Made by a program: the position numbers and the translations under genes. A stretch of 64,000 nucleotides of DNA, from contig OX463814.1 in NCBI GenBank assembly GCA_949825045.1, positions 30,584,383 through 30,648,382 on the forward strand. The letters are read 5' to 3'. The notes under the pieces are model-generated. The model was not told the origin of the DNA, ran no database searches, and worked only from the letters and a program-made list of their open reading frames with translations. Shown piece by piece: positions 40,001 to 52,425 of the stretch; the stretch's first letter is position 1; every line of letters begins with the position of its first letter. Origin of the DNA: Argyresthia goedartella. Lineage: Eukaryota > Arthropoda > Insecta > Lepidoptera > Argyresthiidae.

Positions 40001-42360
40001 CTTTACGAACCTCGCTATGACAGCGCCTTCAGCTCTTGCCATAAGCTTCTCGGTTCGCAATTATAAGCCTTTGCGAATTCATAGGAAATCTACAATTATG
40101 ACACTATTGTGTCGTATTCTTTCTCGCAATAAATTCTCTAGTAGCACCTGTTCAACTCAAAGGAGTTTACCCATGTTAGGCGTCACTACAATCTGCGCCA
40201 CCAAATGAGTGTTTATGTATAGTGAAGTCAACTTGCAACTGAACTCAACTAAGTAGTAAATAAAGCACAGTTTCATTGCGCCCAGTTATCACAGTTTCAC
40301 AAACACGAACCTAGCTCGCATCCGGGAGACAAGTTGAGAACTTGTGTGAATAAACTTCAACAGAGTTCAGACTGAACTGTTTAAACTACAACCGAAACCG
40401 GATATATTTATTGTTGTCTTGTGATCTCTATTATGGTTATTTAGTCTTAAAAAATATATAGTTGATTAATAGTATGTTGCGTATATAATAAGCGTACTGA
40501 TTGTATGTATGCTCATCGATATTAATATACTGTCAGTCATGTGACAGTTTCTTCCGCTCAATTTTCCGGCTCAATCTAGAGATTTGATCGCAAATTATTT
40601 TGATTGCAATAACGATAACTTCTCGGCAACGAAATTTGCCTGCGAAATTCCTGAAGTGAAGGCCTGAAGCGCCAGAACTTTATTTTATCCTGCTAAGAAA
40701 TATTTCAACTCATAACTTTATGATACGGGTTCAAAAGAAGTCCAATATTTTTATCCAGTGTCGTATTCAGGTTCAATATACCTTTACAGAGTTCAAAAGT
40801 AAAAGGTATTTTTTCAACTAGTGCTTAGGGCGCGCCTTCAGTAATTACTAAGTTGTTACTTAGTATAATTAGGAAGTACCCTCAGATTACCGAAACTCTT
40901 TTTTATAAAACAAAATTTTAATAGCGCTGACTTCTTTTACGTACTGACTGTTAGGGTATGTTTTATGGTATTTAAGAGTTACATTAGGGGTACCGAAGAT
41001 GACGTCACTCGATACGCGTATTTACGCAACCTTTTTGAATTCTTCGCTTTGTCGTGACCGAATTATTACGGCCATGGAAATTAAATTAATTCCCGTGAGC
41101 ATAGAAGAACTGAGAAATTGATATAGTAATGGGCATTTTTGTATAAAAAAAACTCCCTTAAGGGTTTACTCTATATCTCTCGATGATAAGCACATACGCT
41201 ATGTTCAGCTAACCACCGCCAACAATTGTACCGCGAGCGCCACTTTTTTTGTTTGTGTTTAAGTCACATGTAACAAATAGCTATCTTGTATTGAAGTATA
41301 CAATTTTATTCGTATGAAAATGACATGTAAAATTTTCCTCGACATCTTGTATTGTCACAACATTGATGATTATGAGGTGGGACGCCTGCTGACCCAAAGG
41401 CGGGTGATCGGTCCTCTATCGTGACTATTTCACCCAATTCCCAGAGTCACAAAATAAATAAAAATCGAAATTTGGCAAGAGTATGTTATTGTGGCTACTT
41501 TTAAATTGGGTTATGGGTTGGGCTGAAACATAAAAGAAGCAACACTGGAGCGTAGCGAAGCGGTTCGGAGCGAACGTTCTCAAACAAAAACAACATTTGA
41601 CCCACCGTTGTTTGGGCTAGTATGTTTAAGGCAATTATTATGTAGGTCAATAATTACAGCACAATCGTATAGATTTCGCCAATACGGGTGGCAATGAAAT
41701 CGATAAATTCACGGGTCATAAATGAATTTCCACGAACGTAGTGATTTGGTCACGACGAGGGGACGAGTCCATAATGGTTATGGAAATAAGCAGCCGGTAC
41801 AATACCAGACTTTCTTGAACCGGGTCATATTAGACCACTTGTATACTGTCAAGCAATCGTTAATGCAATTGTAAGTCGTAAAGGATATGGTAAGAGAAAA
41901 AGCAGAGCGTCATCTAATATCAAATCAATAACTTTAACGAAAAATCTCCAGAAATAAATTTCTAAGTATGACGTGTAATCTTACTTATGTCGAACATTAT
42001 AATAAATTTAACTGTAAAAAAATATATTTAAAGACCCCCTTGGCAGGAAGATCGTGGGAATGTACTGCACTAAAGAAGAATTTATAATTTCAGGCCAAAG
42101 ATGTAAACAAAGCTTTTATCATTCGAGAAAATTATTCTCATATCGACAATTAAGATTATTGAGAAAAAAAAAATATATAATTTCTTTTCATCTCTCTTTT
42201 GAAACTTCTGACACTGATTTGAAAATAGGTGTAATGTACATTTTTTTTTACAGGAAAACAGTTATTTCTGGCGAAAAAAATCACACAAATCCATTCAGTG
42301 TTATTTAAATAAATAATAAATTATGTTTATTATTTTTACACAATATTTAAAATAATAAGT
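37082..42360. other. Intervening non-coding region of the duplicated unit
   Basis: 5.3 kb without a supported gene. Items seen are: a diverged relative of the 220-bp satellite unit (about 37670-37850); a 16-bp perfect palindrome GGCATCTTAAGATGCC (37926-37941); a GC-richer block 38270-38480 with no match I know; and a fragment of the common moth repeat 3' end (GGAACGCACTTGACCG, about 39215). The frames at 39191-39478 and 40017-40208 show no domain. Confidence 0.45.
37670..37850 (+). repeat. Diverged relative of the 220-bp satellite unit
   Basis: ATGGCTGCTACATCAGTCGC (37676) parallels ATGGCTGTTGCGTCAGTCGC. It is followed in order by the TTTTGAGATATTTTGA, GAGGCAAGTACCTTATCA and AACAAGTTTTGAG counterparts. 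Homology runs on into the array's right flank (2216-2250), so this is a single dispersed copy of the repeat from which the array grew. Confidence 0.6.
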
Positions 42361-42363
42361 AAA

Positions 42364-43488
42364 TTATAAAGCTAAACTAACTATATATACAACACTAAAT
42401 GAAAGTGAAAAATAAAAAAATATATATAAATATACAACTAAACTAAATAAAAAATGTCCTGGCAGGGTGCTCAACATGCTGGCAGCGTTACATCGCTGTA
42501 TAACCAGAATAATCCGCTGGGCAAGGTAGGTGCCAGCCCTGGGATCGCCCGACTCATCTCCGAGTCTTTTGGAGATCTCCTTAAAGACTCGTCGAGCGTC
42601 GGGCCCACACGGCCCTAGGGTCTCCACGCCGAACGGCACAAACATGTAGTCCTCGCTGAGGCCTGCATATTTGCGCCGTTTGAGACCCTCCGCAGTATGG
42701 GCCGCCGTGCCGGCTCTTAAGGAGGTCGCCGAAAGGTGGGACGGTGCTAATGTATCTACACAGGTTGCGTCCCACACCAACGACCTCCCATGCCGCCACG
42801 GAACGAGAGTCATTCCGTCTGGCCTCTTTCCGTCGTCGCGGGCAATAGCCGACGGCTCTAGGACCGTGGGTACACCTGCGCTGGACAAGGCCCGGCGGAT
42901 GATGTCGTTCAAGGCAGCATGTCTAGAGAATCGGCCGGTGCTGAACTTGCACGATAGGCCGTGGTGTCCCTGTTTTCTCACCCTGGCACCACAACGGCAG
43001 CTATGCACTTCGTTGCCCTTCACCCCCAGACGCAAGCAGACGGCCAGCGTGAGGCTGGTCCTGTCCAGCAACGTTCCCAGTTGTCTGGACGGGACGGCGT
43101 GCAGCCAGTGCCCCGACTCCCGCTCCCTGGTTGCAAGGAGACGAGCCCGCTCTGCGGAGTTGGTGGCTGCGTTGAGCATGCTCTCGCAACTCCTAAGGCA
43201 GAGCGGCTCGTCCCACAACCTTTAGGAGTTGAGATTAATTGGATAATTTTGTCCCGGGCAGGTTTGCGTCCAAGCATTCCTGGCCTCATCCAGGCACGTG
43301 ACCTCAACGTCACCAAGTGACGGGCTTATAATCTTACCATAGAGGCCACGAGTACCGTAGGTCGAGGACAGGAAAGCGGGGAATATGACGTCCAAGGGTT
43401 TGCGGATCCCCAAGCCCCCGTGTCTGATGGGTAGGGACGCTTGTGTCCAGCTATTGTCATCCAAAGTGCAATTCAAAATGTCAGTCAC
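42364..43488 (-). pseudogene. RT C-terminus with zinc motif and restriction-like endonuclease
   Basis: Two frames in register (43488-43222, then 43218-42364), separated by TAA 43222-43224. The first has SLPIRHGGLGIRKP. The second has a CRCGA...HHGLSC zinc-like motif (Cys74, Cys76, His86, Cys90 of the second frame), then GRFSRHAALND, KRPDGMTLVPW and VWDATCVDTLA. The RPD...WD spacing resembles a PD-(D/E)XK nuclease, the type used by R2-group elements to nick targets. This protein family is common in arthropod genomes as RT-like genes; I do not name the clade. Confidence 0.65.
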
Positions 43489-43557
43489 GGTATTAATTTG
43501 AAATAAATTATTTAATTAATTAAAACAATAATAAAAATAACTTTAAATTAAAAATAA

Positions 43558-44110
43558 TTAATAATTTTTGGTGAGGGTATATAATAGAGAGAGGGATGAG
43601 GGGAATTTCCATAAAGGGGCGCAACGGAGGACATAAGTAAATTTGGGAACAAAGAGGCAGAAACGGATGATCGTCAAAGCTATATGTGGGTTTAAGTTGG
43701 TCAGTCTGTCACCTGTCTCGTTAAATTTAGAAATTTGTTCAGTTATGTAGCTGGGGATCCCCTCCTCTAGAACAAGGGACCCCAGTAGGTGAAGTGACTC
43801 TTTGTTTAGAATTTTGATATTTGGTGCCAAAATGTTAAATTCCTGTTCTATTTTTTCTTTTTCAGGCTGTGGTAAGTTATCTGAGAGATAAAGCTTGCAC
43901 TTAGAATGATTTAGCTCAAGACCTATTTTGCTGAAATCAGAAGTCAACCCTTTTAAATCTTCTAGGACAGTGTTTTCTTCGCCTCCTAACGTCCCGTCGT
44001 CTAGGTACCAGACGTTGAATTTTGAATTTAGTTTTGATATTGCCGGATGAATTGCCAAACTGAAAATTGCCGGCCCGAGCGGGTCGCCCTGCTGGCAACG
44101 GCTGAATGAA
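43558..44110 (-). pseudogene. Reverse transcriptase palm with YLDD
   Basis: Reads CQQGDPLGPAIFSLAIHPA (about 44100-44045), then VWYLDDGTLGGE (catalytic YLDD, near 44005) and LHLLGSLVLEEG. It ends at TAA 43558. Between here and the GGLGIR frame lies about 70 bases of almost pure A/T (43489-43557) that interrupts the protein. Domain order and the YLDD box fit a target-primed reverse transcriptase. Confidence 0.7.
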
Positions 44111-44646
44111 GGTCATTGTATATTAATTTGGAATTTGAGCTGTTGCATTGCCAAAGGTATTTGTAAATGGATGGTGTGTGCTCCTTAACTTGAGAGAGCA
44201 GGGCGCCCCTGTCGATCAAATTAAAAGCATTTTTAACGTCAACCTTCAATAACACTTCACCGCCCCGATTAGCCAGAAAGGTGCGGGCCGCATGGACGGC
44301 GGCCTCGCAGCCTCCCCTGCTGCCAAAGCCCAACTGTGTCGGTTTGAATAGGCGCCCACGATCCGGCAAGATGTAGTGGCAGCAGATCTTGGACACCATC
44401 CGCCTGATGGTATTACCGACGGCGATGGGCCTTATTCCCACGTCCTTCTTTTTGAGGGCGCATAGATTCGCCCCATAGAGTACGTCTATGATGCCCTCGT
44501 ACACCTCGCCGGCGAGCATGAGGTTGACGAGCCCGACGATGTTCGTCAGGAGGGTCTGTCCTGCGTCCCCGACGGCGCCGCACAGCAAGTCTTTATAATG
44601 CTGCAGTGATAGGCCATCGAGGACGGCGGCCGAGCCACTCCTGAAT
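44105..44646 (-). pseudogene. Reverse transcriptase fingers
   Basis: Coding begins abruptly at SGSAAVLDGLSLQHYKDLL (about 44640). It continues through KKKDVGIRPIAVGNTIRRMVS and GGCEAAVHAARTF to LLKVDVKNAFNLIDR (first catalytic Asp), then shifts frame at about 44105. Upstream of 44646 the sequence is unrelated AT-rich DNA, so the element is 5'-truncated there; the ORF's first 55 residues are not part of the protein. Confidence 0.7.
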
Positions 44647-44894
44647 AAATAAATTGTGTGTTTGAATGTCTGTGCGTGGGATAATAAATAACAAACTTTA
44701 TCAATATATATGCGTATCATGGTTATGGTTAACATATAGGGTCTTAAATATGTTATTTCAGTTTCACTTGATATCACCTTAAATAGGTATAGGTATTTAC
44801 GCAACTTAATTACTAGCTACTTGTTAACATACTCATACATATTCATTAACAAGTGAAAAGTTGTTTGTCTTATATAAGTAAAGTTTTATTTTGA
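44647..44894. other. AT-rich flank ending at the duplication junction
   Basis: No features except that the tandem junction falls at 44894/44895, within ...GTTTTATTTTGA followed by CTCCTCG. Confidence 0.6.
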
Positions 44895-45500
44895 CTCCTC
44901 GTTGAAGTATTGACGTTGTCCGTATCTGACCATTAAGTTTCTCGCTTCACTTAGTTCTTTCGATGTCAGGTATTTGTTATTAACTGTCGCGTCCTTGTTA
45001 CGTAGACTTGTTGTGAAACGTAACACCCAGCTAATGACTCGTATGACTCGTGTCATTGTACTACACTTGTCCAGTAGTGTATTTATAAAAGTTGCTTCGT
45101 TAGCAGTCTGCGTTGCATAACAGTTTCGTGTTGCTATCAGTTCGTCATCCGTCGTAAATATTTCCGATCTATTTTTAGTTTTTTCGTCGTTGTATTTCTT
45201 GAGCCACTGCGTTCCTTCCCACCACAAGTTGAAGTTGAGTAGTTGGGACGGTGAGAGGTCTCTAGTAGCGCAATCTGCAGAATTTTCTTCCGATCTGACG
45301 TGTCCCCATTTCGTCGCAGGTACAATGTTAGTTATTGCCGCAACTCGGTTGGCAACGTATCTTTCCCATCTCGTTATGTCGCCTTGTATCCACGCGAGTG
45401 CGACTGTCGAATCCGTCCAACAGTTTATATGAAGAATTTTCTCAGGAAGGGCTGTTTGTAGCTTCTCCACTAATTTGGAAAGTAGCAGAGCTCCACACAA
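44886..45500 (-). pseudogene. BEL RNase H part, second copy, cut at junction
   Basis: Same as 29500-30156, but the C-terminal end is lost at the junction (44895). Two residue changes were noticed (Thr to Pro near 45320, Lys to Glu near 44948). Confidence 0.85.
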
Positions 45501-46722
45501 TTCCAGCCTTGGTCTTCTTATTGAGAGGCGCTACTCTTGTCTTGGCCGCTATCAGTGTCACTACGTACTCTCCGTTTTCGTTCATAGTACGACTGTATAG
45601 AACGCAGGCGTATGCTTTTTCGCTTGCGTCACAAAATCCGTGGACATGTATTGCATCATCGATGCAAGTTAGCCACCTTGGTAGTGATAGCCGGGCGATG
45701 TTAGGAAAATCATCTCGTAGTTTTTTCCATTCTGTTTCTATTTCTGTGGGTAAGCTTTCATCCCAGTTTATCTTACTGACCCACACCTTCTGAAACAGTA
45801 GTTTGGCCTTAATAACCGTTGGAGAGAGCCAGCCGAGCGGATCGCAGAGCTTGCTGACATCTGAGAGAAGACTTCTCTTGGTAACTTTTCTCTTACCTAG
45901 TTTCGGTAGATTCCAGTTAAATAAAAATACATCTCTGGACGGATTGTAGTTAAGTCCCAGAGTTTTCACTGACTCCTCTTGTTTAAATGTAAATACACCT
46001 TTGCGGGATTTTTGATCGTCAGCTAAGTTTTCCAGAATAGTTTCCTCGTTGCTTGACCATTTCCTTAAGTTAAATCCGCCCCTTCGTAGGAGAGTAGTTA
46101 GCTGCTGTTGCAGTCGTTTTGCTTCCTCGATAGTGTTGCGTCCGCAAATGAGGTCATCCATGTAAAAATGGTTTTGAATTACCTTCGCTGCTTCAGGAAA
46201 CTCGTGCCCTTCGTCAAGTGAGAGCTGTTTGAGAGTTCGCATCGCTAGGAACGGTGCGGCTTTCGTTCCGTATGTGACTGTGCACAATTGCATCTCTTGC
46301 AGTCGACCTTCGCCCGCTTGACCACACGATGACCTCCAAATGATTTTCTGTAGTGGTTGTTGATCTTCATGGATAAGTTTCATCCTATACATCTTCTCTA
46401 TGTCAGCGGTTAGGACATATCGATAGCTACGCCAGTTGATGATTAGTTCTTGAATATCCTTTTGTAGATTCGGACCTTTTTCCATGAAATCGTTGAGGCT
46501 ATACTTGGTGTTAGTTTTCATAGACGCGTTGAAGACGACTCTCAGTTTGGTAGTTGTCGATTCTTCTCGGATGACACCGTGATGAGGTAAGAAAGCTTCA
46601 AGTTTTTTCTCTGAGGAAGGCGTTACCAGTTTCATGTGACCCAGTTTCGTGTACTCGTCGATGAATTGTCTGTACTGCGTCGCAAAATTTTCGTTAATCA
46701 GCATTTTCTTTTCCAGTTGCAA
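45442..46722 (-). pseudogene. BEL reverse transcriptase, second copy
   Basis: The protein appears identical to that of 30098-31378, with the same frameshifts at both ends, which shows the defects pre-date the duplication. Confidence 0.85.
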
Positions 46723-47314
46723 AAATTGAGAAATAGCTCGATGTTCCCAGTTTTTCGTTGATTTCAGGTTTCAGTAGCATCTTTACGACATATCTGCCGT
46801 CGCCGAGCCTCTTAGTTGTTTCCCGGTAGTATTTTTCGCAGTGATCTTCCTCGTTCGTTATGCCGTTATTGCAGATTTCTTCCGATTCCCAAAATCTCGT
46901 AAAATCTTCTAGTTCGTTTATCATAACTAGACAATGGTAAGTTTTTACGTTCCCACACAAGATCCACCCCAGCTTAGTTTGTTGAGCGACTGGTGAGTGG
47001 TTATCAGACTTCAGTACACCGTCGAGTAATATCTCCGAGAAAACATTCGCCCCCAGAAGGATATCGATCGGTCCCGAGGTATTGAAGTCCGGATCCGCTA
47101 GCATGACGTTGTCCAGATGATCCCAAGTGGGTCTGTTGAAGGATGAGTTGGGCAAGTTACTTATTAATTTTTTCATAATAAGTGCTTCTAGTTGAAACTC
47201 GTAGTTGTTATTATGGATGGATTTGCAATACAGGAGTAGTTTTCCCTTGCAATTCCCCATAGTAGTTCCGACTCCCGATATCACAGCGCTTAATTTCTGC
47301 CGTGGAAGCCGCAA
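46694..47314 (-). pseudogene. BEL protease C-terminal part, second copy
   Basis: Appears identical to 31350-31970. Confidence 0.8.
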
Positions 47315-47563
47315 TCGCTGAGCTGCATCCTCAAATCAAATCAAATCAAATCAAATCAAATATTTTATTTATCAAACATAGGTTTAGGTTGTTACAGTCG
47401 GTGAAGATCGCTATGTTTCGCCGTAAGGCATACAAATATTTTATAGTAAGAATAAAGTGCATGCAACATCATTAAATCATTTTCTATGACAAATCATCCC
47501 TGTATTTTGAATTAAGTATAAGTCAGTACCTACCTATAATTACATGTATATTTATTATCATTA

Positions 47564-48643
47564 TTATATTGTTGGATCATTTATGTATTCATTTATTGTA
47601 TAATATGTCTTATTGATAAGTAATTTTCTCAATTCCTTCCTAAATAGTATTACATGTTCTATATTGCGCACAGTATCTGGTAGCTTGTTATAAACAATAG
47701 GTGCCATGCCATAGATATTATTTTTAAATAAAGCAGTATTATGTTGTGGCATATGAATTTTAGATTTATGACGTTTACTTAAATAATTATCAAATAGATT
47801 AGAATTTGTTTTGACAAAACTAGCTACCTCGTAAATATATAATGATGGAAACGTCAAAATATTTAGCCTCTTAAAATGAGGCTTACAACTATCTCTGCGA
47901 CGTAAGCCACATATAGACCTTACACACCTTTTTTGAGCTACGAGGACTTTTTCTTTTCCTACCCCGTTACCCCAGAACATTATTCCAAATCGCAGAATGG
48001 AGTCTACGTATCCATTGTAAGCTAATAATACTGCATCCTTAGCGACCGTTTTCGAAAGTTTGTACAAAGCATATGAAAATTTATGTAGCTTTTTACATGT
48101 GGTTTCAATTTGTGTTTTCCATTGAAGATTGCTATCAATGTCTATTCCTAAAAATTTTGTTACCTCTGTTTGTTCAACTTTTTTGCCATCGTGGTTAATG
48201 TCCATATTATTAGTAGTATTTTGATTATTTTGAAAGTTCATTATTTTAGTTTTGTCAATATTTAAAACTAGATTATTACTGTCAAGCCATTGATTAATTG
48301 TATGAAGAGTAGTATTGATTTCATTTTCAAAGTCATTTGGGTCCTCGCAAGAAATAATTACCGTACTATCATCCGCAAATAGCACCATTGGATGATGAAC
48401 AACTTTCGGTAAGTCATTTATGTATGCTAAAAATAGTAACGGCCCTATGACACTACCTTGAGGTACACCGCGCTTTAATTCTCTCGGGTCTGAGACGTAA
48501 TCCTGTTCAGTTTTAGATTTTATGCATATTTTGTTTATTTGTGTTATTTGTTGCCGTTTTTCTAGGTAAGATTTTACAAGATCTATTGCGTTACCTCTTA
48601 TGCCGTATTTAAGAAGTTTATTCAAAAGAATGTTGTGGCTCAC
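47564..48643 (-). pseudogene. Non-LTR reverse transcriptase, second copy
   Basis: As 32220-33299 with one change noticed, Ala to Thr in the thumb (base 48115). Confidence 0.85.
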
Positions 48644-49740
48644 AAAATCAAAGTCATGTCCATAAAAATGGTTACCACGGGATTCCTTTTATCAACATTT
48701 GCTAATATGTTTGCAAGAAAATCATAAATTGCCATGTTTATTGTTTTATTGTTTCTAAACCCTTTTTGTTCTGGAGCAAACAGATTATTTATTTCGAAGT
48801 AAGTATATATATTCCGATATATTACCTTTTCGAAAATTTTTGCGATAACTGGGATTAGTGTAACAGGTCTATAATTATTCATATTTTGTTTGTCTTGTTT
48901 TTTAAACAGGGGTTTTACTACTCCGATTTTTAATTCCCTTGGAAATTTACCGTACTCCATACATTTATTAATTATATGGCATAGAATTGGAGAAACTATA
49001 ATTACTACATACTTAATGACCTTAGTGTTTATCTCATCGTATCCTGCGCTATTTGTATTTTTTAATGATTTAATTGTTTGAGAGATGTCAAAAGGTGTCA
49101 CTGGATTCAAAAATATAGATTTATAATTATTATTTATATTAGATGTCAAATTTGAATTATTAATAGAATTATTTGATAAGTCATTTGTAAGGTCAATAAA
49201 AAAGTTATTAAATGATTCTGCAATGTCCGTTGGTTCCGTTATCGCTATACCATCTTTAACAATTTTTTCAATGTATTCTTTTGGTGTGTTTATTTGGGAT
49301 TTTTTTATAATATTCCACGTTTCTTTGCATTTATTTTCTGCCATATTTATTCTATAGGTATTTTGCGATCTTTGTGTTAGATAAATTACATTTTTTAATC
49401 GTTTTGCATAAGCTTTAAATTTGTGTTTATTTCCTTCATTACGACATCTTCTATATTGCCACAGTAATTCTCGTTTTTTCTTACAGCATAGTCTAATTCC
49501 TTTCGATATCCAGTTTTGCTTACGTAATAAAGATATTTTTACTTTTGTTACTGGGAAACATAATTTATAGAGCAAAATGAACATATCATAAAAACTCGTA
49601 AATGCATATTTTGGGTCTTCCGATTTATAAACTTCGTCAAAAGACAAAGAGTTCAGATGTTCCGCAAACTTTTCCATGTTTTCTGGGCTGTAGTCACGTT
49701 TTTTGATGTACCAGTGTTTCAGGACATAACATTTTTTCAC
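48640..49740 (-). pseudogene. Non-LTR linker and RT fingers, second copy
   Basis: Appears identical to 33296-34396, including the frameshift after the FMDMT block. Confidence 0.85.
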
Positions 49741-49884
49741 TGGGCACTGTAAGATTTGCGCGGAGTGGTCTGATAAAGCAAATTCTATGAATATTATATT
49801 CTATTCCTCAGTCATGAGAGTAACTTGAGATCCTTGATCCACGAGTGCTCTCAAAGTTACGTAAGTTCCGTCCCCAGTTTTAAC

Positions 49885-51570
49885 TCATAGTTCAGCTGTT
49901 GCTAGAAGTACTTCTCCATTTGCGTTGGTGACATGCGTTGATACTTGTTGCGAAGTTGATAGTTTCTGGTTGTATGAACTTTGGCTTCCTCTGGATGACC
50001 CATTTTGCTTGTCACATAACATCGTGTGATGGGAACCCTTACAAGTCAAGCAAGTTTTCGTTGACTTACATTGCTTGTCTCCGTGACTGAACAAGCAATT
50101 TTTGCAGAGCCGCAATTTCGCAACTGTATGTTTCCGGCCGTCGCAGTTCATTTCACGAAATTTGGGGCAAAACATCAGAACGTGATTAGTTTTGCAGATT
50201 GGACAATTCTTGTATGCCGCGTGATAGGTTTTCGACTCCTTTTTATACTTCTTATAGTTTGATGACCCCCGATCGTTATGATTTTTCTGAGTATTTTGTT
50301 GTGAAGACGAAGTTTTTGGATGGTTATTATGGCCATTATCGAGTGTTTCAAATGCCATGAACTTTGTCTCCAGGAATTTGATAAAATCTTCCAGGTCAGG
50401 CAGTTCTCTTGGAGAGACCAAATTTTTCACGTACTCGCTGTAAGTCGCAACATCCAATTTTTGTTGAACCAAGTGGACAATGAGAGGGTCCCACGTCGCA
50501 GTTTCTATCCCGATGTTATTCAGAGCACTCAGACATTCCAGCGTAGTGTCGTGAAGCTTTTTCAGGTTGTAAGCATTAGGCTGGTGAATGAATGGTTGGT
50601 TCAGGATAGTGTTAACGTATGACGTAAAGAGCAGTCTCGTATTGTTATAACGATTATTTAACAACTCCCAGCAAGACTCGTAGTTTTCTGCACTGACGCT
50701 CAGATGTTGTACGATTCTCTCAGCTTCTCCCTTTAGTTTAGTCTTCAAATGCTGCATCTTTTGTGTTTTAGATATCAGTGGATTGGAATGAATAGTTTCG
50801 TGGAAGAGATCTTTGAAGGAAATCCATTGATTATAATTGCCGTTAAACTCTGGAAGTTCGATTTTTGGTGTCGATTTTTGGTAATGCGAACTCTCCCAGA
50901 TCTTCTGCTGAATCTTTCGTCTGTAGCTATCGCAAGTTTCTTCCCATCTGGAAAATTCATTATCGTAGTTTTTATTGGAACCTTGTAGTAAGTTGTCCAG
51001 TTTCCAGTGGATTTTATCGATCGATTCCCACTTGTTTTTCAGGATGCTGAGGTGGTCTTCTAAATCCCATTTTTCGGTCATCGCTTCCAAGTTGATCTTG
51101 GATACAGCTCGATGTAATGCGTTGAAATTGCATTGTTGTTGACGGAGAAGTTCGTCCTTTTCAGACGTCGACTTATCATCAGTCCCTTGGGGCGGCGAAG
51201 GTGATGATTTGGGAAGCCCGAAGGTCCCCAAGGATGATTCTCCAGTTATAGATATTTTTGGAGACTGCACCATTGGTGCTGGTGTAGTTTTGCGAAGTTT
51301 CATAGCCTGCATTGTTTCTTCGTAACTCCTTTTAGTTATTTCGAAGACGTTGTCGATGAAGTAAGTGATGACTTTATCCTCCATTGTTTGCAGGATGCCA
51401 TCATTCTCTAGAAAATCTTTCCAATGAGTCTCTAGAGCCGTTATGCGTTTACTCAAGTATTCGAGGGTTTTCCTTGATTCCCCATCTTTCTTGAAGTTCA
51501 CGCAGATTTTCTTGATGTCTTCATAAGTTTTCTCTTGACGTGTAATAACTTCATCAAAGTTCGGTTTCAT
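49885..51570 (-). CDS. BEL/Pao Gag, second copy (561 aa)
   Basis: As 34541-36226, with one noticed change, Lys to Gln in the RQQ(K/Q)CNF segment (base 51135). The frame is intact and the 5' LTR is present, but there is no 3' LTR downstream, so this copy cannot be a complete element. It could in principle still be transcribed from its LTR. Confidence 0.9.
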   Translation of the reverse strand: MKPNFDEVITRQEKTYEDIKKICVNFKKDGESRKTLEYLSKRITALETHWKDFLENDGILQTMEDKVITYFIDNVFEITKRSYEETMQAMKLRKTTPAPMVQSPKISITGESSLGTFGLPKSSPSPPQGTDDKSTSEKDELLRQQQCNFNALHRAVSKINLEAMTEKWDLEDHLSILKNKWESIDKIHWKLDNLLQGSNKNYDNEFSRWEETCDSYRRKIQQKIWESSHYQKSTPKIELPEFNGNYNQWISFKDLFHETIHSNPLISKTQKMQHLKTKLKGEAERIVQHLSVSAENYESCWELLNNRYNNTRLLFTSYVNTILNQPFIHQPNAYNLKKLHDTTLECLSALNNIGIETATWDPLIVHLVQQKLDVATYSEYVKNLVSPRELPDLEDFIKFLETKFMAFETLDNGHNNHPKTSSSQQNTQKNHNDRGSSNYKKYKKESKTYHAAYKNCPICKTNHVLMFCPKFREMNCDGRKHTVAKLRLCKNCLFSHGDKQCKSTKTCLTCKGSHHTMLCDKQNGSSRGSQSSYNQKLSTSQQVSTHVTNANGEVLLATAEL

Positions 51571-52195
51571 GGTTCTTCTTTATTGAAGCACGCGCGTTGT
51601 TAATGTCCCGAAGGCAGTTGTCGAAGAAAGAAAAATCTTCCTATCGGAATTAACTGGTGCGAAAGATCTCCTGGCCTAGAAGACTCCTCACGCCGTAGTT
51701 AGTCGTAGCCGCGGACCGTGGTTTAACGACGTATCCCGATACCCGTAGTTATGTTGTAGTTGACGAGCAGTAGTAGTTGTTCTTCTCGTAGAAATTTCTG
51801 AACACGTAGTTATGCGTATAGTGTTGTAAGTCCTGCCGCAGATGTTCAGTAGTTATCCTGTAGCTTCGTATGTAGCTCCAGTAGTTATCTTGAACACGTA
51901 GTTATGCGTATAGGGTTGTAAGTCCTGCCGCAGATGTTCAGTAGTTAGTAGTTCTTCTCCGATAGTCAGGGTTTACTGTTCCCGAATCGAAAGATATCCC
52001 TTTATGTTGCACTCACAATCCCTGTTACGGTATATGCGTCTTCTCAATTCGACTAGTGAGACCTGCTGGTGGGAGGCTAGCGAACCGATACGCTACTGAA
52101 ACAACGATAATAAGATACAACAAATGAATACCTTTCGAAACCAAGAACTTAAAACACTGCGCCGATGTCGTTGTAGGTTCGAAGGACCAAAAAGA
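51571..52195 (-). other. BEL leader, second copy
   Basis: The same TAACTAC-rich leader as 36227-36851. Confidence 0.7.
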
Positions 52196-52425
52196 TGTAT
52201 GGGCCACACTGAGGATAGTTGGCTCGTACACCCGAAGTAGTTGAGGATTATTTTGGTAGTTAAAGATGAGCACCAAGTAGACACGAGTAGTTTATTTTGC
52301 TGTTAATTGGTAACTAAATAATACTATGTACAATAAGGTATAACATAAACTATGAAATGCAACCTAAGATATAAAAAGCAGGTGAATGACGCGCACGGAA
52401 TATGTACGCGTTGCTAGACCGTACA
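52196..52425 (-). repeat. BEL 5' LTR, second copy
   Basis: Copy of 36852-37081. The third LTR of this family in the window and the only one without a partner in its own unit. Confidence 0.95.

Larger units (their letters stand above)
29551..44894 (+). repeat. 15.34-kb tandem duplication, first unit
   Basis: This segment is repeated head to tail at 44895-60239. Homology begins at CTCCTCGTTGAAG (29551 = 44895) and ends at TTTATTTTGA (44894 = 60239). The differences I noticed number about ten: for example 29604 T/C, 29976 T/G, 32771 C/T, 35791 T/G, 38038 A/C, one extra A at about 54053, and 42492 A/C. There is no sequence similarity between the two unit ends beyond a base or two. Confidence 0.95.
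47334..49804 (-). mobile_element. Non-LTR insertion, second copy
   Basis: Copy of 31990-34460 with TCCTCA duplications at 47328-47333 and 49805-49810. Because the target duplication is also copied, the insertion preceded the tandem duplication. Confidence 0.9.

Noticed and set aside
42671..43320. 184- and 119-codon + strand frames opposite the endonuclease gene (also 58016-58665)
   Set aside because: GC-rich antisense shadows of a recognisable minus-strand protein.
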